Assembly: GCF_027887165.1 (NCBI RefSeq)
Contig: NC_077235.1
Span: 4,178,016 to 4,242,015 of the forward strand
Source of the DNA: Monodelphis domestica
Taxonomy: Eukaryota > Chordata > Mammalia > Didelphimorphia > Didelphidae
Reading direction: 5' to 3'
Length of the DNA: 64,000 bases
Shown here: piece by piece, positions 29,472 to 51,800 of the stretch
How the letters are laid out: every line of letters begins with the position of its first letter
How positions within the stretch are numbered: the first letter of the stretch is position 1
Translations under genes and position numbers: made by a program
The notes under the pieces: generated by a model
Seen by the model: only the letters and a program-made list of their open reading frames with translations
Told to the model about the DNA's origin: nothing
Databases searched by the model: none

Positions 29472-32400
29472 GTATGGCGGCTCCCCTTAGGGGGGCGGGG
29501 GAGGGGCAGGTCCCTGGGTTTTATGTGGTCAGAAGTGGGCGCCCAACGGAGAGGGTTTCCAGAGCTGGCCTGCTCTCTCGTGTCCTGGGGGCTGCCTGCA
29601 CGTGAGAGGGTGGGTGTAAGCACCACCTCCTGGGATAGGAGGCGGGGCTTCTGTGCACAGCGCTCTGTCTCCCCTCTCCACAGTGCCTGCCCAGATGTAT
29701 GGGGAGGTCAGCAGCTGAGGGAGAGCGAGGACAGTGAAGCCAGCGAGGGCAGCGAGGGCAGCCAGAGGCGCCGGGAGCGCAAGGCCGCCACTGCTGCTGC
29801 CGTTCCCGCCACCGGGCCTCTATTCCAGGAGGCAGCGGCCGCGGCCAGGGCCACGAGCGGGAATCCAAATTTGGCGCTCGGGGCCCGCCCCCGACAGCCC
29901 ATGGGCGGCCGGGGCAGGGGCCGCCCTCGAGGGCGGGGCCAGAGCCGCGGGGAACTGAGAGAGGCAGAGGAGGCAGCCGGGGCCAGTGGCGGCCGCTGGC
30001 GAGCAGCCAGCCCCTCCCCGCCTCCTGTGGTGGGCCCGCATCGCTCGGGCTACCTGCTGCGCCCCAGGACCCGCGGAGCCGAGGCGGCCGGTGGCCCGGG
30101 TGAGGGACCTTCCACTTCAGCCTTCGGCCTATCGGGAACCAGGTGAGGGGGCGGGGCTCGGGCGATCGAGATAATGGCGGGCGGGGAGCGGCGGCGAGGA
30201 TAATGGGGGGGGGATTCGGCCACTGGAAGGGGAGGGGGTTGGTCTTGGTTGATGGAAGTTTCTGGAAGAGGGAGGGGAGGGGCGAGGCGATCGGGCTAAG
30301 GAAAAAGAGGGCTTGGGGCTGGAGGCCTGGGGAAGCGTGGCCTTCGCCATCTCTAGGCCTGGGGGCGGGGCCTGGGCGGTCCTGTAGGGGGAGCTCTCCT
30401 CTTGGAAGCCTATAGATAGCGAACCACCTGGTAGTTTCCGGAAGAGGAAGGCGGGGAGGGAATCGGGCGCCACTGGGAGAAGAGGGATGCCGCCTCCGCC
30501 ATCTCCGGAGCTCCGGCCTGCGGTCCAGCAGGGAAAGCTGGGCTCCAGGAAGTCTATTTCTGCTCTGAGAGCTGGGGCTGAGGGGCAGCGCTGGCTCTTT
30601 ACTTATTCCGGGAATTGCGAGAGGGCTGGAGGCGGGGCCCGGGGAACAGGCTTAAAGGGCATGTCGGGTCCGGAGAAGGCCTTCAGGGCAGCCTGCGTAT
30701 AGGGGAATCTTTCTAACAAGCGGATGGGGGTTGGCTCCGCCAGTCGTATTCAGGAGCAAGATGTCGTCGTGGTGGGGAAGAAGTCGCCGAGAAAGAAGAG
30801 AGGCCCACGTAGACGGGTGCTGCCGCTTCCCTACCAGGTGAGGCCCCCTCCTACCTCTTCATCCTCAAGAAGCCCCGGGCCCCTTCCCGGACCTTCGAAC
30901 CCCCACGATCTGCCCCGGAAGGCTCTCCCAACATGGCCTCCAGGGATTCCTGATGCCCCTTAGGCAGGATTGGGAATCTGTGCCGCCACGGGAAGCGGCC
31001 TCTGCCTGAGGGAAGCTTGGCTCCTCTTTTTCTAACTGCCACTGCAGATGGAGAAGCCTACTAGTGACGAAGAAAGAGAAGAGACCAGGAGATCAGTCCC
31101 CCCTGAGGAGGAAGAGGAGGAGGAGGAACAGGAGGCTGCTGCGGCTGCAGCAGCCGCAGCCGCTGCAGCCGCAGCCGCTGGAGCTGGGGCTGGGGCTGGA
31201 GCTGGGGCTGGAGCTGGAGCTGGAGCTGGAGCTGGAGCTGGAGCTGGAGCTGGAGCTGCTTCGAGGAACCCCCTGCAGAGATCTCAGTCCAGGATTGAAA
31301 AGAAGGTAGGAACTCGTCAATCTCCCTAGTTTCTGTGCTTTGTCATCTCACTTCCCCCTCTTCCCTGCTCCTTTCTCTGCTAGCCATAGCTGCTTCTCTC
31401 TCTCTCTCCTCTCTCTCAACCCCTTCTCTTCCATCTAAGAATCAATTCTGTGTATTGGTGTCAAGGCAGAAGAGCAGTAAGGGCTGGGCGAATGGGGGTG
31501 AAGTGACTTGCCCAGGGTCACATAGCTAGGAAATGTCTGAGGCCTGACTCTCAATCCACTGAGGCACCCCAGCTGCCCCCATGCATGTCTTTCTTGAGGT
31601 ATAATCTCATGCCCTCTTCCCCAGGTCTGTGAGGTGGTCCAGTACCTGCTAGTGAAGGATCAGACAAAAATACCCATCAAGCGGACTGGTAAGTGACCTG
31701 CTGCTTCTTAGATCAGTCCCAGTGGGGATCCAGGTCCCCTCTTCCCCCAGTGCCTAGACTGAGAAGGTACCCTACGTCATTTTCCTTCCCACCCCAAAGA
31801 GGAAATAGCCCCCCTGGTTAGATCCCAATCCTGCATTTGTGTCTAGGGGTTTAGATTTTTCTGCATCACCTCGTTGAACTAAGTCTCAGAGTAACAGGGC
31901 AAAGATACACACCCTTCTGGCTTATGGGGTGACTTGGGTCAAGATCTAGTGAAGGAGAAAGAAAGAATTAGAAATCCAGAGAGCAGCAAGTGATGGGCCC
32001 ATGTCCAGTGCTGGGGAACAGTCAAGAACCATGAGTTAGTGACTGGAGGAACCAGTAGACAGCCCTCTATTGGGGGGAGGGATAAAAGTGAAGCTGTGGG
32101 TATTCTTTATTCTCCATAGATATTGTGAACACCATAATTAAAGAATACAAGGAAATGACCACAGAAATCATCAACCGAGCTGGTCAGATGTTGGAACAGG
32201 TAGGTGGATGCTGCCACAAGAGGAACAAACACTGTGGTAGCTGGAGAAAATCCGTCTTGCCCCTCTCTCATTTTATGGGCAGATACTAGAGCCCTGGACT
32301 CTTGTCCCCATGGGATCTTCAAGCCCTGTCCCTCCTCCGCCCCTCTTAGCATTTTGAACCCAGCCTCTCCTTTTCACTTTCCATTGGCCCAAATTCTACC

Positions 32401-35400
32401 CGGGGTATCTGGATGTTAAGTCTAGACCTGTGTGTTCTCTCTCATAACCCCAGCCTGACCCTGACTTTTACCTATCTGTGCTTTGCCTGGAATCCCTTCC
32501 ACTTCCTATCTGTCCCAGCCCCTCACTGACCTTCAAGGCCCAGCTTTATTCTCCCCTCCAATTAGTTCTGTCTACCCTTAGAGTTGGTGCTCCTTTGACC
32601 CCTTTACCCTTAGACATGCCCCATCTTGTCTCCTTTTCTGACTTTGGTTGGTTTTGTCAGGTAAAAAAAGGCATTTTTCTCTGATCCTAAGTTTCCAGTC
32701 TCTCCTTCTTTATGTGATCCCTCTTCTCCTCTCCCTTGATAGGTGTTTGGAATAGAGCTGAAGGAGATTGATGACAAGGCCCCTGCTTATGTGCTCCTTA
32801 ACAAATTGGAGCCTCTGGAAGAGGATGACACTATGAGACCGTAAGAAGGGAGCCTGATCCCATTTCCCCCATTCTCATCCCCAGAGTCCTGTGATCTCTG
32901 CTGTCTCCAGACTCGGGGCAACAAACTGGGGTGGAAACTGCCCTGAGCAGAAAACAGATGAGAGCACATTGAGCAGGAAAACCCTGGCCTTTGCAACCAA
33001 GAGGTCCATTAGCATTGACCACTAGTGTTAGTTAGCCACACCAGCTTTATGAAGTCCCAAGAGGGTCACTTGATGCTGAAGAGCAGAACCCAAAGGAAAT
33101 CTAGGAAGGGCATTTTAGATCTGAATTTGTTTGTACTTAGGAGACATGAGAGCTTAAGCCCAAGCCCTGAAATTATGAGGGGGGAGGGTGCAGACCTATT
33201 TGCTTAGCTGGGCCTTGGGACTTCACTTGGTAACCAACTTCCCGTGAAGGTGAGAACCTTCTCCATTTGCTTTTCAGAAAACATGATACAGCAAAGATGG
33301 GACTTCTGATGGTGATTCTCAGCCTCATTTTCATGAAGGGGAACTCTGCTAGGGAGGGTAGGTAACCCCAGCCCTCCTTCTCTTATGGGAGGGAGGCAGA
33401 ATGGGGCCTTAAGGGACCAACCTGGACCCATTTATTCCCTTTCTCTGCATTCTCTCTTCAACAGCTGTGGTGTGGGACATGCTCAGGAAGATGCGGCTTA
33501 ACCCAGAGTACGGTGTAGTGATTTCTTCTCTCTCCCCTTTACTCCTATGGATAGGATAGGATTTGTCAGCCCTCTGGACCTGATGCCTAGCCCACCCTTA
33601 CCCCATATTCCTGACCGCCCCAGTAGTTGATATGCATGTCCTGATTGAATATTCAGTGACATTCCCCTGAGACTGGGGATTCTCCCCCACCCCCTTGGAT
33701 CCTTTTAGCTGTACTGAGGAGGCCGAGGCCAAGGAGCAAAATGAAAACCTGCCCTGGCCTCTCTAGAATTCCAAGACCGGAAGGTCCCGCAGAACTATAC
33801 TTAGTTCCCAACAGTCTTGTGAAGTGGGAGATGCAAGTATTATCATCCCCATTTTATGGATGAAGAAACTGAGACTCCAAAAGGATTCTACATTTCGTAT
33901 GAATTTTCTAGCAGAATATTCCAGTTTCTTCAGCAATTCCTCACATTGTGTTTCCTTCCCCAAGAGTCTTGATATAAATGCTTTGGTGTACACAGGATTT
34001 CCCCTGTAGTCTTCTGACCAAGATCCTAAGCTGGAAGGGCTCTTAAGGTCTGATTGGTCCTTGTTGAGTGGGGACTTGGGGTGGGGAGCATGTCAGACTA
34101 GGTGGCCTTGGCTGGCATAGTCCATACTCGTTCAGAGACCTAGGAGCAGTGGGAAGGGGTAGAAGGGGCAGGTTTAGGCTAATGATCAGAGCAGTCCCAA
34201 AGCAGGCATATAGCAGGCTCCCCAACACCAGAGGTCTTCAAGTAAAATTCCGTAGAGCGCTTGATTGGGTACTGAAATGGAACACTTGTGCACTTCTAGC
34301 TTGGGCTAGGTGGCTTCGAAAGGCCCTTCCCCGCCCAAGCTGGGGTGATGATTATCAAATAAGAATCAGTCTTAACCACTGGCAGGATCTTGCTTGCCAT
34401 GTTCTCCAGCCCATCTTCCCTCCTTGGGCAAGGCATCTGCTCTGAGGACATCTCTGCTTAGAGACCTGCCTCATTAGGCTGGGGGGTAGCTCACTACTCC
34501 TGAGTGAGCAGCTGTCCTGGAAAGGTCCTTTCTCATGGGAATGTGCTATTTTCCTCCCTATGATTCCCACTCAATGCTCCTGACCCTGCTCGGGAGAGCC
34601 TAGCAGAACAAACTAGAATTTTTCCTCCCAGTACCAGCCCCTCAGTGATCTAAGGCTCCTCTTCCTCAGGGTAAATAAACATGTCCATGCTCTCCCAAAT
34701 GATCTTCCCAGGGCCCATCTTCTTGGGAAATGTCTGACTTTGTTGCCCAAATGATTCTTTGGGTTTTTTCTTCTGTCTTTAGCAAAAAGCATCCACTGTT
34801 TGGGGATGTGAAGAAGCTGGTCACTGATGAGTTTGTCCGCCAGAGGTGAGTTGGTACCCCCTGAGCAGGCCTCCCTTGGAGCCCTAGCCAACACTGAGCT
34901 TCGGGTTTGGGGAAGTTGATTAGGGCTCTGATTTCTCTCTTCCTCTTTTCCCTCTCTGGGCTTCCAAATATCAATCTCTCTTTCATAGGGATGGGTCATT
35001 CTTGGCCCTTTGGTTTTCACACTTATCTATTTGTCTCCCCCTGTTCCGAGCAGCCTTGCTTGCACAGAGATCCCCCTTGGCCCTTGGCTGGCAAGAGCGG
35101 TGTGATCAGAGCAGTCGGCAGAGAGCGTGGCCAGGCTGTTTACCACACACCGTACAGTAAACCCCAAGAGGTCCTTCAATCACAGGGGGGCAGAAGTGTT
35201 TGCCTCACTGTCTCTCAGTTGACCGTACACACTCAATCCTGCCAGCCTTGTATCTCATCAGATGGCATGAGATCATTGGCATTGGGGTTGGGCTTAGAAA
35301 GAGGACTGACCCTCCACATGTGGGGGAAGGCCTCCTCAAGGGGACTAGGCTTTTGTCCCTGGGAGTCTGGGTGGAGGGAGAAGGCCCATCTTGGAGATGA

Positions 35401-35976
35401 AGGCTCTATTTTCCCTCATCTTCAAGGTATTTGGAATACAACCGGATTCCCTACACTGATCCTGAGGAGTTTGAGTTTCTTTGGGGACCCAGAGCTTTCC
35501 TGGAGACCAGCAAGATGCAGGTCCTTCGCTTCGTGGCTAAGGTATTAGCATAGATGGGGGGGGGCAGTCACTAGCAACTTCCTCCCCTTGTCTGGAGGAG
35601 AAGGGGCCCTGTCTGTGCTGAGTTTCCTGGCTTCTAACAGGTGACTGGCTCTATTTTCTCCTAGATCCAAAGGAGAGACCCTCGGAGCTGGGCAGTCCAA
35701 TACAACGAAGCTCTTCAGGACGAGGCAGCAACTGCCTCTGCCTCCGCTGCTTCTGCCTCCGCCTCCACTGCTTCTGCATCTGCTTCTGCCTCTGCCTCTG
35801 CATCTGCCTCCGCCGCTTCCGGCTCTGGCTCTGCCTCTGCCTCTGCCTCCGCCTCCGCCTCTGCCTCCGCCTCGGCTTCAGCCTTGGCTGAGCCTGATGT
35901 CCTGGCTGAGACCGATTCTGAGTCTGATACTGAGGCTGAAGCCTGTGCCTCTGCCTCTGCCAGTTTCTTGGGGTAG
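29086..35976 (+). CDS. MAGE-family protein (MAGE-D/TRO-like), 12 coding exons, 683 aa
   Basis: Exons: 29086-29471, 29684-30142, 30744-30837, 31048-31305, 31625-31688, 32120-32199, 32743-32840, 33278-33357, 33465-33507, 34783-34845, 35427-35541 and 35665-35976. The sum is 2052 nt in one open frame, and all junctions have GT/AG. The MAGE homology domain spans about residues 400-597, with [39 protein letters not shown] and [25 protein letters not shown] proteins use this tandem winged-helix domain to bind RING E3 ligases. The N-terminal half is disordered: His12 (95-106), Pro/Gln, [10 protein letters not shown], then Ala and Gly-Ala runs. The C-terminus is an Ala-Ser tail. The start ATG has A at -3 and G at +4. 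In human, TRO and MAGED2 lie next to PFKFB1. I infer orthology to the MAGE-D group but cannot assign one human gene. An exon 3 acceptor other than 30744 is possible but would break the frame. Confidence 0.88.
29684..30142 (+). CDS. MAGE exon 2 (residues 129-281)
   Basis: Acceptor ctctccacag, donor ACCAG|GTGAGG, phase 2 to 2. It encodes acidic Ser/Glu ([15 protein letters not shown]), an Ala-rich stretch and [15 protein letters not shown], an RG-rich segment typical of nucleic-acid-binding or nucleolar proteins. Confidence 0.8.
30744..30837 (+). CDS. MAGE exon 3 (residues 282-313), nuclear-localisation-like
   Basis: It is chosen because only the acceptor at tccgccag|t keeps the frame into exon 4. 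It encodes [13 protein letters not shown], a strong basic NLS-type cluster. The donor is CCAG|GTGAGG. A branch-like ttctaac lies near 30711. Confidence 0.65.
31048..31305 (+). CDS. MAGE exon 4 (residues 314-399), acidic then poly-Ala and Gly-Ala
   Basis: 258 nt, phase 0 to 0. Eight consecutive Glu codons are followed by about 15 Ala codons (343 on) and then a Gly-Ala dipeptide array to about 382. The exon ends RSQSRIEKK. Repeat purity (gctgga units) implies length polymorphism. Confidence 0.8.
31430..31588 (-). mobile_element. CORE-SINE in MAGE intron 4 (reverse orientation)
   Basis: It has gaatcaattctgtgtattgg, gtgacttgcccagggtcaca and caatccactgaggcacccca, in the order of a reversed MAR1-like SINE. 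A short internal deletion is apparent. Confidence 0.75.
31625..31688 (+). CDS. MAGE exon 5 (start of MAGE homology domain)
   Basis: It encodes [21 protein letters not shown] (400-420), the opening helix of the domain. Acceptor cccccag, donor CTG|GTAAGT, exit phase 1. Confidence 0.88.
32120..32199 (+). CDS. MAGE exon 6
   Basis: It encodes [20 protein letters not shown] then AGQMLEQ (421-447). Acceptor ctccatag, donor CAG|GTAGGT. The I-I-x-E-Y-x(4)-E-I-I-x-R-A pattern is shared with MAGE-D proteins. Confidence 0.88.
32743..32840 (+). CDS. MAGE exon 7
   Basis: It encodes [20 protein letters not shown] and then [12 protein letters not shown] (448-479). FGI-x-LKEID is the family's most conserved motif. 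Confidence 0.88.
33278..33357 (+). CDS. MAGE exon 8
   Basis: It encodes [20 protein letters not shown] then KGNSARE (480-506). GLL-x-VIL-x-x-IFM-x-GN is the second winged-helix signature. Confidence 0.88.
33465..33507 (+). CDS. MAGE exon 9
   Basis: A 43-nt micro-exon encoding [14 protein letters not shown], corresponding to VLWEALRKMGLRP in MAGE-D. Donor CCAGA|GTACGG is weak but is the only one that keeps the frame. Confidence 0.8.
34783..34845 (+). CDS. MAGE exon 10
   Basis: 63 nt encoding [20 protein letters not shown] then Q. It matches HPLLGDLRKLLTYEFVKQ of MAGE-D. Donor CAGAG|GTGAGT. The following intron carries the H/ACA snoRNA. Confidence 0.85.
35035..35159 (+). ncRNA. SNORA11: H/ACA-box snoRNA in MAGE intron 10, probably SNORA11
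   Basis: The element has two hairpin-sized halves joined by an H box (AGAGCA, 35108-35113) and ends with an ACA box (35154-35156) exactly three bases before its inferred 3' end. The 3' hairpin can form ggcag/ctgtt pairs, and the 5' hairpin cttgc/gcaag. Human SNORA11 lies in an intron of MAGED2, and the same type of host gene supports the name. It would guide pseudouridylation and be released from the spliced intron. The target is not deduced here. The 5' end is approximate. Confidence 0.72.
35427..35541 (+). CDS. MAGE exon 11
   Basis: It encodes [20 protein letters not shown] then [19 protein letters not shown] (542-580), the EYEFLWG...ETSKMKVL block common to MAGE proteins. Confidence 0.88.
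35665..35976 (+). CDS. MAGE exon 12 with Ala-Ser tail and stop
   Basis: It begins [17 protein letters not shown], the end of the homology domain (581-597). About 45 residues of almost pure Ala/Ser then follow (gcctct/gcctcc codons), then an acidic [12 protein letters not shown] and a final SASFLG. The TAG stop is at 35974-35976. It lacks the long C-terminal extension of human MAGED1 and MAGED4. Confidence 0.85.
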   Translation: MQRRDPRSWAVQYNEALQDEAATASASAASASASTASASASASASASASAASGSGSASASASASASASASASALAEPDVLAETDSESDTEAEACASASASFLG

Positions 35977-36076
35977 GAGAGCGCCCAGTCTGAGTCCCCC
36001 TTTGAGGAGGCAGTTTTGTTCTACGGGAACATAGTAGTAGTTATGAGTTAAGACCCACCCTCTGTAGTCAGGGTCT

Positions 36077-36082
36077 AATAAA
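36077..36082 (+). terminator. MAGE polyadenylation signal
   Basis: AATAAA 100 bases after the stop codon, followed by a GT-rich stretch (tctctgtggtctctttgtg). A second AATAAA at 36691-36696 could serve a longer form. Confidence 0.75.
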
Positions 36083-36784
36083 ATTGCAAGTTGATCTCTG
36101 TGGTCTCTTTGTGCGCCTCTCGTCTTCCCTGTATTCAGCTTCCCAGATGTTGCCTTGGCTTTGAGGCTGGCCTCCTGAGTGGGTGGTGGGACATGGAGAG
36201 GAGAACTTGCTTGGCCTTGGCGCCCCAGACCCTGTCTTTGGCATGTGTGCGCGTGTGTGTGTATGTGTGCTTATCCTCCTAATATACTGAAGTTTCCCGG
36301 AGTCCAAGTTCCCTGGGGCTTCTTGGAGGTGGGCAGAAAGCACTTAGCTTGGCACGTAGGAGGAGCTTCACAAATGGATAACACTCTTGGGACTCCAGGC
36401 TTTGGGGGTACCAAAAGCCTGAACTGGGCTTGGTTTGTGTCACCATATTCCGTGAACAGCAATGGGAAGGAAGATGCCTCCTTGAGGGTCAGACTTAGCA
36501 GGGAGGACAGCTCTTGCCCAACTCCAACCCATGGTTCCCCTTCAAGTGGGCAAAGATGGAGTTGAGGAATGGACTTGTGACCAGCAAAGGCTACCAGTAC
36601 TACAACCCCTTGCACTTTGAGCCCTCCCTACTGGTTCTCACACTTCGGTCCCCTTCTTTCCCTCTGTGGGCTGTCTGACATCGATAATAAAATGTGTTCT
36701 GTCTCCCAGAATGATTGTGGGTAAAGTGCTTTGTCGATCTTGGGGCCCGCACCATTCACTCACTACCAGTCTGTTGGTTTCTAT

Positions 36785-36900
36785 CCCTCTGTCGAGAGCA
36801 GCCTTGTTCTTGCCCCATCAACCTTTTGCTGGCAAGAACAGTGTGATCAGAGCAGTTGGCAGAGATCTTGGTCTGGCTGTTTACTACGCACCGCACAGTA
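36785..36900 (+). ncRNA. Second copy of the H/ACA snoRNA, outside the host gene
   Basis: It is clearly related to 35035-35159. It has the gagcagccttg start, gtgtgatcagagcag with the H box AGAGCA (36849-36854), a ggctgttta segment, and ACA at 36895-36897, three bases from the end. The 5' hairpin forms a long stem, ttgttcttgcc with ggcaagaacag, better than copy 1. It lies between the 3' ends of MAGE and PFKFB1, so its host transcript is unclear. It may be read from a MAGE read-through transcript, transcribed independently, or be a structured relic. Confidence 0.65.
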
Positions 36901-37232
36901 AAACCCTGTTACCCAGAACCCCAGTGGAAAGTCACGTGGTAGCTAGTACTAGAAGTGGGGAAATGGAACTTGGGCCAGGACTTGCTGGCCCTGAGGCCCA
37001 CTCTAGTCACTAAGCTACACTGCCCCTCTGGGAACTGATCACAAGCACCCCGCACAAGACTGGTGCAGTGTTTGGCTAAGTGCTTCGAATTCTCTGGGAT
37101 GCAGATTCTGAGGAAGAACAGTTCACCCGCCTCTACCTTCAAAGCTGGATGCTTCCTGGGGGGCTTCTCTAATCTAACCCCCCCTTTGGTTCTGGGAAGG
37201 AAGAGGCCTTGGGAAGATAAAGTCCAACCCTC

Positions 37233-37238
37233 TTTATT
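37233..37238 (-). terminator. PFKFB1: PFKFB1 polyadenylation signal (candidate)
   Basis: The plus strand reads tttatt, i.e. AATAAA on the gene's strand, about 670 bases after the PFKFB1 stop codon. No other candidate lies closer to the stop. Confidence 0.55.
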
Positions 37239-37906
37239 TTCAAAACAGGAATAGCAGGGAGCGTGATTTTGCCAGTGTCCCTAAAGAGATGGCCGGAGCA
37301 GGTTAACGATTATCAGCTAGCAGGGGCCCTGGAGGACACAGGAGGGAGGCAGAGCCACAGTGACCCTGTCATCGCTCCCCCAGCGGGAGCCCTGGTGCTA
37401 CCCTCTTGGGTCTCCCGGATGGTGAAGACTTCCCAAAAGGCCAGTTGTTTGAAGTGGGCTGACAATTTCAAATGATCTCCCCCCCCCAACAGGGAACTCG
37501 TGGATGTTATTGTGTTGAAGGGGAGCCGCTGTTGGGGTACCCAGAGACACGTTTCATCTCTGAAAGGCCAGGAGGGCTTGGGGGCCAATCATCAGCTGTG
37601 CCCCTGGGAATCCTGGATCTGGCTGCCACATGGAATAGGTAAGAGCCTAGTTGGGGGCAGTGTTACTGGTCGGGTCTCCCCTCCCCTTTCATCATTGGCT
37701 TCTCTGCTCCAATCCCGTCCACCTCCCACCCTTTCCTGCCTGCCTCAGTCTCCAAAACTAAAGTGCCGAATCAGGGCTTGGCTGTTGGAAAGCTAAGCTG
37801 GATGGGAGACGTGGATCCCTTTGTTGGTGGGTAGGTGGGGGGGTGGGCCAGCCTCTGGCTGGGGGGATGCGAGCAGGAGCTGGCTCTGTGGCCTGGCCCA
37901 AGATGC

Positions 37907-51279
<13,373 letters not shown>

Positions 51280-51800
51280 GTCGGGCCGCCCTCCCTGGCT
51301 GTCCCCTCGCTCGGGAGTGCGGGCCGCCCGACGTGGCCGTAGGCAGGCTAGAGGTCAGCGACGTTGGCCTCCGCACTCGGGCCGGCGAGCGAGCGAGCGA
51401 GCCAGGGAGCGAGCGAGGGAGCCAGAGGGCGAGGGAGCGAGCGAGCGAGGGAGCGAGGGAGCGAGGGAGTGAGCGCCGGCTGGCCCGGCTCCGCCTGTTG
51501 GGCTGTCTGTGTGTGGAGCAGATAACCTCGGGCCCTTCTCCTCCTCCTCCTCCTCCTCCTCCCTCTCCTCTCCCTCCAGGGCTGCCAATGGCCAGAGGGC
51601 TTTGGGTGTCAGCAAGTCCCCTCCCTCCGGCCAGCGGGCCACGCACACCCTGCTGCTCGGGGGTGGACCAGAATGGCCCGGGGGTCACCGAGGGCGCCGG
51701 CCCCCTCCCTCCCGCTTGCCCTCATCCCCGGCGGCCCTTTGTACCCTCCGAGAGGGAGCCCAGGCTCCAGGGGGAGACTGAGGCACAGAGGGAAAGTCGG
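51280..51800 (-). promoter_or_regulatory. PFKFB1: PFKFB1 liver-type 5' UTR and CpG-rich promoter region
   Basis: The sequence directly upstream of the L-type start codon is GC-rich with many CpGs. It contains a GAGC/GAGG word array (51383-51475) and a (TCC)n run (51537-51570). CpG density stays high into intron 1 (50750-51180). There is no clear TATA box, and the start site cannot be placed. Confidence 0.5.
51383..51475. repeat. GAGC/GAGG tandem array next to the PFKFB1 start codon
   Basis: Plus-strand words gagc, gagg and gcgagcgagcgag are repeated about twenty times, 100-200 bases upstream of the ATG. If transcribed this would be a pyrimidine/GC-rich (GCTC)n 5' leader. Confidence 0.75.

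Noticed and set aside
34180-34200. atgatcagagcagt, identical over 12 bases to the snoRNA H-box region
   Set aside because: No hairpins and no ACA box follow; the match does not extend, so a third snoRNA copy is not supported.
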